Shown piece after piece: positions 1-7,598 of a stretch of DNA of 11,965 bases (position 1 is its first letter; each line of letters starts with the position of its first letter). The notes below the pieces were generated by a model, which was not told where the DNA came from, ran no database searches, and was given only the letters and a program-made list of their open reading frames with translations. The position numbers and the translations under genes were made by a program. The stretch spans positions 1 through 11,965 of the forward strand of contig UZAE01013984.1 in NCBI GenBank assembly GCA_900617975.1. The letters are read 5' to 3'. The stretch comes from Rodentolepis nana (taxonomy: Eukaryota; Platyhelminthes; Cestoda; Cyclophyllidea; Hymenolepididae).

Positions 1-725
1 CCCCCACTTGAGGTTTTCATTTTCCTACATCCCTATTCCCACCTTTCGATTACATTATTGACTTAATGTTCGTTCACTTCTAATTGCTTGGTTTGCATGA
101 GGTGTTTTAATAAAGAAATAGGTTAACAGCACTACTTATTGCTACAATGAAAAGAGAATCGTTCAAATATATATGTATATATATTGAGATTTGAAATTTC
201 AATAACGGAACTCCAAACAGCTTGAAAAGTTTAATTTTAATCAATAGATCTTTTTCAACTTGCGTCAAAATAGTTCTTTATAAAGATATTTAAAATCTTT
301 GCCAATGAAGAATGGCTAGTCATATCTCAAGGGCCTATTCACCAAGAACCTGTCTCTTCCAAGAATTGCGGCTTTACTAGGCCTTCCATTTTTTGTGAAG
401 GAATTTAATTATGTATATGTATATTGCATTATTACCACCTTAATATTTGAATTACGCAATCTAATCGTGCGTTCAGGAATGGTAAAGAAGACCTCAGGCA
501 GACCTCCTCGTGAACTCTCAGCGATGATTTTATGCAGCGCAGCACATGTCTAGAAACGCAATTGGTAAGAATTAACTCACAGTTAATATAATAATTTATA
601 ATCTTGTACAGCTGCGTGAAATTAAATTGTTATAAAAAGAGCCATCGGAATAGGTCAGGTAGTAATCGACAACCTCAATCACTATTCGTGAATTGGAGAC
701 TCCACCGGTAAGATATTGGTGACAA
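1..725. other. AT-rich intergenic stretch with a G+C-richer island
   Basis: No gene is firmly supported. The stretch holds a short AT microsatellite (167-184) and two segments (about 325-395 and 465-555) that are clearly less AT-rich than their surroundings and open on both strands for roughly 25-70 codons. Plus-strand donor-like sequences (G|GTAAGA) occur at 565 and 708, and an acceptor-like TTGTACAG ends at 611. These could be remains of exons or of an old mobile element; I recognise no protein family. Confidence 0.4.
167..184. repeat. AT dinucleotide microsatellite
   Basis: A run of AT repeats interrupted by a single G (ATATATATGTATATATAT). It is a simple-sequence tract with no other signal attached. 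Confidence 0.85.
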
Positions 726-737
726 GACCGTAATAAT
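726..737. repeat. Target-site duplication of repeat copy 1 (left arm)
   Basis: GACCGTAATAAT here matches GGCCGTGATAAT at 1051-1062 at 10 of 12 positions, both differences being transitions. The two arms sit exactly outside the boundaries of repeat copy 1. That is what an aged target-site duplication would look like. It is less certain than the TSDs of copies 2 and 3 because of the mismatches. Confidence 0.65.
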
Positions 738-1050
738 TTACTTATTTATATCAAATGGCAGGTGTTTTGATAGTTATCGTTAGCCCTTTAGTTGAATTTG
801 GGCTTCACAAAGAGGAGGTGCGCCAAGGTCACAGAAAATCGAGAGGGGAGCAGAAGAGTGATTTAGAGATGTAAGAGAGGCAGACAGACACAAAGGTAAG
901 GTGAGCACTGTGAAGTGGTCGAATATGATATACAGTGGGGTGATGGCATTTTGAAATCAGAAGTCAACTGCCAGTTAATAGACTTTTTTGCCGTATGAGT
1001 ATACGTTGCCCAGCGTGCACCACTTGGAGGTAAGTCTACCGCACACCGTA
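738..1050 (-). mobile_element. SINE-like retroposon, copy 1
   Basis: This is one of four copies of an interspersed repeat. Read on the minus strand it starts with the shared head (here diverged, TACGGTGTGCGGTAGACTTA), runs through about 290 bp common to all copies, and ends in an A/T-rich tail (…TTTGATATAAATAAGTAA). The flanking 12-bp imperfect direct repeats suggest target-primed retroposition. I see no Pol III A or B box in the core, so it is not a plain tRNA-SINE. The plus strand carries a GAG|GTAAGT splice-donor-like site (GT at 1030). The E-box found in the other copies is mutated here (CACTTG). No intact coding frame is conserved among copies. Polarity is inferred from the A/T-rich tail. 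Confidence 0.8.
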
Positions 1051-1062
1051 GGCCGTGATAAT

Positions 1063-2163
1063 AGATCGATACATATTATTTCCGAGCTTTTTCGTTCAAT
1101 ATTCATTAGTGACTTGTCTTCTTGTCTTTAAGATTATATTGTTCTACAAAACGCACCAACGTTACTATATGAGAATTTACTCATAAAATCACTTGTGAAA
1201 GTTCTTTAGAAACAGAAATCTCTGGGTCACCAAGCATGAATCCTTTTTCGATTTAAGTGAGAAACTAAAAAATAGGCAAATATGCGTTTGATCGAACACT
1301 ATTTTTAAGTATTCCGAATGAATATAAATGCTAGACGAATGGTCTTTTTTGACTAATAACTACAAAACTGGGAAACAAAAGACGTGCTTCAGACGTTCAA
1401 TGAGGGAATGTGATTTAGTAAACAAGGAGTCGGACATAGGATTCCTTAACTAACCCCCTTTCGACTTATTTTAACTAATATATTTTCTCAATTACACTTA
1501 TATTGAGATTATGGTGGCCAGTAAACCTACAATAGTTGCGATTAGAAATAGCCGAACCAGCTTAGGGCATTGGAGTTTACTATGCGCTTGCATAGTGCTG
1601 TGCAAAAAATTTCGAATTTTCTTTTCGCAAAAATTTAGAGTGGAGCAATTTCCTGGTTTTAGGCCATAGAAAGGTATTGTGGTCTATTGCCAGGATACTT
1701 TTAGGTTGGATAAATTAGAGTTTCACCTTTCCTCAACTTTTATAGGTGGAGGGAGAGAATTTCCCCTGAAAATAAGTTCATTATTCATTCAGCAAGAATT
1801 GCAATGAACTACATTTCCCATAAGCTTGATTGACTTGAAATTTGAAATAATTTGGAAAAAAAGGGAAACTGACATTTACCATTTGGAGGATAAGGAGAGT
1901 ATTAAAACTCGAATACTTCAGTCCTACAAAGAAAGGAAATCCCGCGGTCTTATTGAGCTCTAATCTGAAAGAAAGGTCGCTTAAAATGCCTAACAAATTA
2001 GGCCTGCAATTCGCTTCACATAACTCATCACTTTCCGAATGACTAACATGATATACTAGCCTAGAGAATAGCCAAATTTGAGTTGGAAAACTGTGTATTG
2101 GAAGCTCATAGTGGAATGACAGGGCAAGAGTACGGTGTGGAAAGGAAAATTAGAAAATCAGAA
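1063..2163. other. AT-rich intergenic stretch, no gene seen
   Basis: Short open frames occur on both strands, for example 52 codons from an ATG at 1511 and a 71-codon minus-strand frame at 1781-1996. None has a recognisable product, splice context or unusual composition, and their lengths are close to what chance gives in DNA this AT-rich. I see no repeat or RNA gene. Confidence 0.5.
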
Positions 2164-2175
2164 TGGAAGATGTAT
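2164..2175. repeat. Target-site duplication of composite copy 2 (left arm)
   Basis: TGGAAGATGTAT occurs here and again, identical over all 12 bases, at 2678-2689. The right arm lies beyond the tRNA, not at the end of the repeat core. The duplicated target therefore encloses core plus tRNA, which implies both arrived in one insertion. A perfect 12-mer at this spacing is very unlikely by chance. Confidence 0.88.
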
Positions 2176-2495
2176 TTATCTCGATTGGGAGGCGTTTTGG
2201 TAGTTATCATTAGCCCTTTAGTTGACTTCAAGCTTCACAGAGAGGAGCAGGAACATCAAAGTGACAAAAAAAGTCGAGAGGGGGATAGAATAATGGTTCA
2301 CAAACGTAAAAGAGACAGATATACACAAGGGCAGATAAAAGGTGAGGTGAGTACTGTGAAAGTTGTGGAATATGACATACAGTGGGGTGATGATAGTTTG
2401 AAGTCAGAAGTCAACTTTCGAATAAAAGTCTTTTTTGCCGTAGGAGCATACGTTTCCTAGGGTGCACCACGTGTAGGTAGGTCTATCGTACGCCC

Positions 2496-2500
2496 AAAAA
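2496..2500 (-). terminator. Possible Pol III terminator (T5) downstream of the tRNA
   Basis: This is the first run of four or more T residues on the minus strand after the tRNA 3' end, about 99 nt downstream. If used, the primary transcript would be roughly 180 nt: leader, tRNA and a long trailer. That is much longer than a usual pre-tRNA trailer and is one reason to read the locus as a retroposon head and not an ordinary tRNA gene. Confidence 0.4.
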
Positions 2501-2510
2501 GTTCTCAGAA

Positions 2511-2539
2511 CGCACACAGTGGAGTAAGTCGCACACCCC
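2511..2539 (-). repeat. Partial second copy of the repeat head
   Basis: On the minus strand GGGGTGTGCG-ACTTAC-TCCAC aligns with the head of the family core (GGGGTGYGCGATAGACTTACCTCCAC) with small gaps. The core's own head follows immediately at 2495. Copy 2 therefore carries the head twice, suggesting a tandem duplication or the join point of a template switch. Confidence 0.6.
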
Positions 2540-2598
2540 AAGGAGCGGAATCAGAACTCTGATGTGCCACTGATCGGTCGGGTGTTCACGCTCAATTG

Positions 2599-2670
2599 TG
2601 CGTGTGCCGGGAGTCGAACCCGGGTCGACTGCTTGGAAGGCAGCCATGCTAACCGTTACACCACACACGC
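2599..2670 (-). tRNA. tRNA-Gly (UCC anticodon)
   Basis: A complete 72-nt cloverleaf. The acceptor stem GCGTGTG/CACACGC pairs perfectly, with discriminator A encoded at 2599. The D loop contains the conserved GG. The anticodon stem GCTGC/GCAGT has one G-U pair and loop CTTCCAA, with the anticodon TCC at plus-strand 2637-2635. The T stem CCGGG/CCCGG encloses TTCGACT. The B box GGTTCGACTCC matches consensus, and the A box is TGGTGTAACGG. There is no intron, and CCA is not encoded. It would decode GGA (and possibly GGG) glycine codons. It forms the head of composite retroposon copy 2, inside that element's TSDs, so whether it is a working tRNA gene or a retroposed passenger is open. No stem is broken. 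Confidence 0.95.
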
Positions 2671-2689
2671 AGGCAGCTGGAAGATGTAT

Positions 2690-3673
2690 AACATAAGTAC
2701 TGAGCAAGTGGAACCTTGATTGTGATGAAGAGAAATAATGATGGCAGGGTTATGGCTTTATCTGAATTTAAGCCCATGATTCGTCGACGTGGAAACCCAA
2801 CAAAATGACAACTGTTAATTATGACTCACAGGGGTATAATTTAAAATGCGCGTCCCACAAGTACTTTAGAGCGCCTTGGTTTAAGGCACTTGACCTTGTC
2901 AGTTTTGGCATAATTTTTTACTATGTTCCAAATGTTCCCCAACGATAATTTGTGGTCAAATATAATGTCTTAACTGTGTACTTCCAAGCATCTGCATTTA
3001 TTTTAAAAGGAATAAAGAGAAATATTAAAATGTGTTCCCTCAAATTCAAGATTATTTGCATATGTGAAATTATGATTCAATGTGTTAAAGTTCTCGGAGC
3101 ATTAAATTATTTAACAAACTAGCATTAGAAACAGGAGTTCATCCAGTCATTTGAACTCTGCAATTTTCAAGCTTTGACTTTAAAATTGGGAAATTATCCA
3201 AAAAATGGCAAGCATTATGTCTATAAGTATATTTATTTGCCAAAATTTATTAATAAAATATTCTTAGAAATTTTAAAATGACGCCGATTAATGAAAATAA
3301 AAAGTTAAATCGAATAAACAAAAAATTAATCTTAAATGTCAAATTCGATTAAGGGGGTACTACGTTCAGTTAGTTAGTTAATAATTACAAAATGCTTACT
3401 TACAATTGACAACCATAGGTAAAGATTTGCTGCTGTGTATTTCCAACGATTTTATATCGGTGGCGGAATTAATAGACTAAGCGTGAATCTAGACAGAATA
3501 GCATGATCAGGTTAACTTTTTTAATGTCGCTTATTCGTATTTTCTTGCATAGATTACAATGACTGTTCTAATAAAACTTGCAGAGGCTGCTTCGAAAAAC
3601 CCTTGACTAAATCTGAACAATTCTTTCTGAAAGAAACCTCTTGTATAAACTAGTTTACAAAGTGACCTAAGGT
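2690..3673. other. AT-rich intergenic stretch, no gene seen
   Basis: No coding frame of note on either strand, no tRNA and no repeat copy. A minor (GTTA)3 tract lies near 3369-3380. The segment 3180-3350 is especially AT-rich. Confidence 0.5.
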
Positions 3674-3687
3674 ATCTCACAAATATT
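3674..3687. repeat. Target-site duplication of repeat copy 3 (left arm)
   Basis: ATCTCACAAATATT is repeated without mismatch at 4093-4106, directly after the head end of copy 3. At 14 of 14 bases this is the best TSD in the window. It fixes both ends of the element and shows the family inserts with TSDs of the LINE/SINE kind, unlike most DNA transposons. Confidence 0.92.
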
Positions 3688-3882
3688 TATTTAATTCATA
3701 TGGCAGGCGTATTGATAGTCATCATTAGCCATTTAGTTGACTTCGGGCCTCATAGAGGGAAGGTTCATCAAAGTAGCAGAATGTCGAGGGGTGAAGAACA
3801 GAAGAGCGATTCACATATGTAAAAGAGACAGACAGACACAAAGGTAGAGTAAAAGGTAAGGTGAGTGCTGTGGAAGTTGTGG

Positions 3883-3962
3883 AATATGGCATACAGTGGG
3901 GTGATGGTAGTTTGAAGTCAGAAATATGACATACAGTGGGGTCATGGTAGTTTGAAGTCAGA
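3883..3962. repeat. 40-bp tandem duplication inside copy 3
   Basis: Units at 3883-3922 and 3923-3962 are near identical, both running AATATGRCATACAGTGGGGT and on to GTTTGAAGTCAG. Copies 1, 2 and 4 have a single unit, so the duplication arose in this copy or its source. Confidence 0.9.
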
Positions 3963-4046
3963 GGTCAACTGCCGGTTTATAGACTTTTTGCCGTGTTAGG
4001 GTTAGATCAACTACGAATAATAGACTGTTTTTGCCGTATGAGTATA
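3963..4046. repeat. Diverged ~42-bp duplication inside copy 3
   Basis: TCAACT…TAGAC…TTTTTGCCGT occurs twice, with TCAACT at 3965 and 4007. The second unit is more diverged than the 40-bp pair next to it. The junction contains GTTAGGGTTAG (3995-4005), which is absent from the other copies and resembles short telomeric filler. Confidence 0.65.
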
Positions 4047-5815
4047 CATTGCCCAGGATGCACCACGTGGAGGTAAGTCTATCGCGCACCCCATCTCACA
4101 AATATTGAGGAAGCAGGACGCATGATGTTTACTCAAAATTATGATCAGGGCGAATATGATTAAAAAACGACTATACTTAACGCAAATTGGGAGTATATTT
4201 TAATAGTGGATTAGCTGAGAAGGCGACTGTACCCATAACACAACTACCAGATTCCTCAATATCATACGAATTTTCTTTGATTCAGCCATGTTCGTTTTGT
4301 GCCCATCTCAAAATTATGTTTTTTTATAAAATCATTTATCTTAACTAATAAGGTATTCTAATGCGGAGTAATTATAAAAATTAGAAATTGTAACGAATTA
4401 TTGAAGAGCAAAGAACGAAAGGATATACTAGATTTTTACCTTCTTATATTTATTTAATATATTTTTCATTTACTATGTCACAAGTATCTAACTCTTGGGC
4501 TAAATAGAAACATTTATTTTCATTAAAAATTTCCTCTTTTGACAATTCCATTTATAAATATTTAATTTTAAGTGAATTTTTAAATGATGAAAGTTTCATT
4601 TATATTGCTGCATGTATCAGTGAGAACACTTCCTGGCAAACGTAAGAAAAATAAAATAGATTTAGAAATTGACATAAATAAGAATTTTAACTTGATATGA
4701 ATAGCCAATTGTTAGAAAATCTCCAGTTGGTCGTCTCTCTTTCACGTGCTACCCTCTTTTATCAACATTTCAATGGAAGTAGGTTTCAAGTGTACCTGTC
4801 AACCAAGCCGAACCCTCATTATCGATCACACTCTCCCTCTAGTAATTATGCTTACATTAAACAGAAGTAATTTCCTTTTGGTCATCATTCTGAGCTCAGA
4901 ATCGAAAAGAAAAAGGCAAAATTTTGTAAAAGAACTTCCAAATTGAAAAATGAAATGAAAAACTCCTCGTTTCTCTTCCCTCGTAAAAGTGAAATGGGAA
5001 TAAAGCGCGCGAAATTGGCCTAAAGTTTATTTCAGACACTCAGTTGACCAACCACTCCGCTTGGTGCGAATGTCATCAATTGCTTTCGAAGGATTGGAGA
5101 GAAATATAACAGAGAATTAAAATATTATTTAAGAGGAAATGTCTAGTATTCATTTCAGAAGAAGAACAATGCCACAGAAATCGAATATCGAGAGACAAAA
5201 TCGATTTAATGGAAAGAACAAGATATTCTAAGGGGACGATAATTGAAACTTGGAATTGATATTTATTTTAAATTTCCTAGCAATTCTCAGATAGCTTTTA
5301 TTGTTCTCCATTTTAGTTTTCTTATACCAAAAGGGAATTAGTAACGGGAACTTACTTCAAGTCGACATTTATTTTTCTCTTTCCAAATAATATTTTCATG
5401 ATTAATGACGACTCAAGAGACTGAACAATTATAATGCTGCATAATTTGAAAATAAATGGCATTTTAAATAATTAACAAAAAAACTAGCTTTACGTGAATA
5501 ATTAGGAGTGAGTGCGTGAACAAATAAGTTTTAATATATTTAATTGAAGGAATAAATAATTTATACGCCGTTTCAGCAGCCATTGTCCGCTAAAAGCTTC
5601 AAATTTCAATTTATCCCATTTGTTCGCATGAAATGCGTAAAGTTATTGGACCACTCTCAATAGTGCTCTATGGCTTGGGGAAGGGAGTTTTGTCCCTTCT
5701 CATTGCTTAGCGAATAATGCACTTCACATTGCGTGAAAATTGACCACTATTATGCACGTGGTGGAAATGGAGTGTCATGGATCGAAGAAAAAATTTTATT
5801 TTATTAACAAAATAC

Positions 5816-5830
5816 GAAGAAGAAAAAAAA
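5816..5830. repeat. Purine run (GAA)n/A8
   Basis: GAAGAAGAAAAAAAA is a 15-base pure purine run lying 7 bases before the long pyrimidine tract on the same strand. Together they form an imperfect mirror of complementary composition that could fold back. Confidence 0.6.
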
Positions 5831-5837
5831 CAGTAAA

Positions 5838-5886
5838 TTTTCCTCTCTCTCTCTCTCACCCCCCTCCCCCTCCCCCCACTCTCCTT
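5838..5886. repeat. Polypyrimidine (CT)n / C-rich tract
   Basis: 49 bases that are all C or T except for two A residues (5858 and 5878): TTTTCC, then CT repeats, then C-rich blocks. The opposite strand reads as GAGAG repeats, the kind of site bound by GAGA-type factors in insects. It may also adopt a triplex. No gene start lies nearby, so it may be simply a microsatellite. Confidence 0.8.
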
Positions 5887-6014
5887 GAAAAATAAAATGC
5901 TTATTGTGGAGGCAAAAGTTTTCAATAATTCGAAAGCCAAAAGAATGAGTAATTTTTTGCTATTTTTAACTGTTCATTGTTATTTATTACTTAAACATAA
6001 TAAAGTTTGTCCTT

Positions 6015-6027
6015 ATTATTAACAAAT
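6015..6027. repeat. Target-site duplication of repeat copy 4 (left arm)
   Basis: ATTATTAACAAAT is repeated at 6347-6359 as ATTATTAACATAT, 12 of 13 bases identical. The arms abut the head (6028) and the tail (6346) of copy 4. The sequence is low in complexity, so the exact edges could shift by a few bases. Confidence 0.75.
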
Positions 6028-6346
6028 AGGGGTGTGCGATAGACTTATCACCACGTGGTACACCCTGGGCAACGCATACTCATACGGCAAAAAGTCTATT
6101 AATCAACAGTTGACCTCTCACTTCAAACTACCAAGACCCCACTGCATTACATATTCGACTAATTTCACAGAACTCACCTCACCTTTTTTCTACCTATGTG
6201 TCTATCTGTCTCTTTTACGTATGTGAATCATTATTCTGTCCCCCCTCTCGACTTTTTGGCACTTTGACGTTCCTCCTCCTTTCTGTGAAGCCCGAAGTTA
6301 ACTAAAGGGCTAATGATACCTATCATAACGCCTGCCATTTGAATTC
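6028..6346 (+). mobile_element. SINE-like retroposon, copy 4
   Basis: This is a 319-bp copy in the opposite orientation to the other three. It starts AGGGGTGTGCGATAGACTTA, contains a CACGTG E-box at 6052-6057, and ends with CGCCTGCCATTTGAATTC next to the TSD. It is colinear with the copy 1 core and lacks the copy 3 duplications and the copy 2 tRNA head. It carries a T5 run (CGACTTTTTGG, near 6250), which argues against Pol III transcribing full-length copies of this sequence. A plus-strand frame of 64 codons crosses it but is not conserved among the copies. Confidence 0.85.
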
Positions 6347-6359
6347 ATTATTAACATAT

Positions 6360-6797
6360 AAATATCTAAAAGCATGGAATGGAATTATTTAATTACCATA
6401 AGTAGGAGGTTAGAGAATATAAGTAGCTTATTTAGCACTATGTTCTATTTCTTCTAAATGGATATTGTTTACTAAGTGTTTTCTAATTTCAAAGTTCGAG
6501 TTTCAAAATTTAATCTCTCAGTTTCTGAGCGATTTCTGAGCCCGAGATGTTTAAAGCTCTCTGATTATTTGACTAAAGTAAGTGATTTGTCTTGTAATCT
6601 CGGTGAAATGGTCTTTCCAGAAAGCCTGTTGGATTTACTGAACCTTATAAGCTTTTCTAAAATAAAGTGATGTGCTATGATAGTCATTTCAAACCTTTAT
6701 TTACTGCGGCTTTTGCAATAATGATGGTTGAAAATTGCAATTTTGAAATAGCGGCAGAAAAAGAATGACGAATCGTAGACACACGAGAGGGTAGTAA
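6360..6797. other. AT-rich stretch with one short open frame
   Basis: A 64-codon plus-strand frame (6476-6670, opening with GTG) is the only notable open frame. Its residues include a Leu/Ser-rich stretch with no recognisable family. It is in a different frame from the longer one at 6798-7313. I see no promoter or RNA gene. Confidence 0.35.
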
Positions 6798-7313
6798 TCA
6801 GAAAATTTCGGCAACCAATTTTTATTCTATTTTAGAGAGAATATATGCTTGGGTTTATTTGACAGTCTGCCAAAACTTTTGACCGTTCCTTTAAAATTGT
6901 GCAAAATAAAAACATTAAAAAGGCTTTACTATAAACTAAGTTTAGGCCCTAAACGATCATCTAACTTAAATAAGTTATTTTCCGTGAAATCTAGAAACCC
7001 TCAGTTAAAATCAATTTACTTCCTCCTTAATTTTGTCCAATAAATTTTAATTTTGAAATATATTTGTAGGAAACTTTGTAGCAACAATCAAGATGAAAAT
7101 AACTTATTCACTGATAATTTTTTGTATGTTTGCTTGATTGAGCGCAATAAATTTTTGATCAATATCTTAACTTATCTCGGCACAAGACCACAACATCAAT
7201 TATTTCATAAATATGTGAATAAACTTTTAAAACGCAAATCTTCCTGTTTTTTTCAAGATTACTACATGAAAGCCACAGGGAAACAAATCCAGTTTCAACA
7301 ATTCTACTGAGGA
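6798..7313 (+). pseudogene. Unrecognised long frame broken by one stop; possible decayed coding sequence
   Basis: One plus-strand frame stays open for about 172 codons with a single internal stop (TAA at 7041-7043) and a TGA end at 7311-7313. At this base composition about a dozen stops would be expected, so the openness is mildly surprising, although over 12 kb and six frames it is not proof. There is no ATG near the start and no obvious acceptor. The translation is Lys/Leu-rich, with segments such as RNKFLINILTYLGTRPQH and KRKSSCFFQDYYMKATGK that look protein-like, but I recognise no family. It could be a broken gene or mobile-element remnant, or an ordinary chance frame. It ends about 360 bases upstream of the confirmed ATG of the next gene, in the same orientation. 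Confidence 0.25.
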
Positions 7314-7473
7314 ATAGGGAGTAGGACCGCAACGTTCCTGAGAACTATTTAACCCCAATTTTTAACACTTTCCCATTTTAACTCCTCCTCTTCCTTACCT
7401 ATTTTCCAGACTCGCAACTCCTATTCTCGTAGTATGTAAATTGTCTGGCACAGCCAACGCCCAGAACTAACAA

Positions 7474-7478
7474 CCAAT
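7474..7478 (+). promoter_or_regulatory. CCAAT box 1
   Basis: CCAAT in the context AACCAATCAGA, a strong NF-Y-type site, 193 bp upstream of the ATG. Confidence 0.5.
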
Positions 7479-7499
7479 CAGATGACTCGTGAGTGAGAG

Positions 7500-7504
7500 C
7501 CAAT
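7500..7504 (+). promoter_or_regulatory. CCAAT box 2
   Basis: CCAAT in the context AGCCAATCGGA, the preferred NF-Y flank (CCAATCRG), 26 bp downstream of box 1 in the same orientation. Confidence 0.5.
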
Positions 7505-7598
7505 CGGAGGTGAGTGATTGTGCGTACGTTTGTGATGGTGCAAAACGAATACCTCCCGGTTCATAGTCGCTTGTTCATTCGTTCCAGGGATTTTTAGT

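Larger units (their letters stand above)
2176..2677 (-). mobile_element. Composite tRNA-headed SINE-like retroposon, copy 2
   Basis: This 502-bp insertion is bounded by perfect 12-bp direct repeats. On the minus strand it reads as follows: a 7-nt leader (GCTGCCT, 2677-2671); a complete tRNA-Gly(UCC) (2670-2599); a linker of about 58 nt; a partial repeat of the family's head sequence (2539-2511); a spacer with a T5 run (2500-2496); then the full core shared with copies 1, 3 and 4 (2495-2176), ending in an AT-rich tail (ATCGAGATAA). The other copies lack everything upstream of the core. Either this is a longer master form, or it is a chimera made by template switching during reverse transcription. 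The core has diverged noticeably from the other copies, with a seven-T run on the minus strand (about 2271-2265) that would stop Pol III. A plus-strand frame of about 125 codons across it is incidental. Confidence 0.8.
3688..4092 (-). mobile_element. SINE-like retroposon, copy 3
   Basis: This is a 405-bp copy with exact 14-bp TSDs. On the minus strand it starts GGGGTGCGCGATAGACTTA and ends in the A/T tail ATATGAATTAAATA. It is longer than copies 1 and 4 because of two internal duplications (periods 40 and about 42 bp); without them it is about 323 bp. The minus-strand head contains a CACGTG E-box (4064-4069). The plus strand has a GAG|GTAAGT donor-like site (GT at 4073). There is no recognisable A or B box, so how it is transcribed is unclear. 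A short plus-strand frame starting MAGVLIVI is shared in part with copies 1 and 2 but stops early and is antisense to the inferred polarity. Confidence 0.88.
4107..6014. other. AT-rich intergenic stretch, no gene seen
   Basis: A 66-codon plus-strand frame (4746-4946) and a 77-codon minus-strand frame (5707-5940) occur, but neither has recognisable content, and the second runs through the pyrimidine microsatellite. Besides that tract, two isolated CACGTG sites (4743-4748 and 5755-5760) are visible. I see no RNA gene or repeat copy. Confidence 0.5.

Noticed and set aside
1511..1669. 52-codon frame starting at an ATG (MVASKPTIVAIRNSRTSLGH…)
   Set aside because: Short, isolated, no family recognised, and no splice or promoter context.
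2083..2460. 125-codon plus-strand frame running into repeat copy 2
   Set aside because: Most of it is antisense to the retroposon. The related frames in copies 1 and 3 (starting MAGVLIVI) stop after about 40 codons and show indels, so no conserved protein is encoded.
2483..2707. 74-codon minus-strand frame
   Set aside because: It is a read-through of the tRNA-Gly and its flanks; the tRNA explains the sequence.
3369..3382. (GTTA)3 as a telomere-like repeat
   Set aside because: Too short, and not the TTAGG or TTAGGG unit; a chance simple repeat.
738..4092. Terminal inverted repeats that would make the family a MITE (GGGGTGCGCGATAG against TGGCAGGCGTTTTGATAG)
   Set aside because: The resemblance is weak and gapped. 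The 12-14 bp TSDs and the variable A/T-rich end fit retroposition better.
6032..6226. 64-codon plus-strand frame in repeat copy 4
   Set aside because: It lies wholly within the repeat, and its frame is not kept in the other copies.
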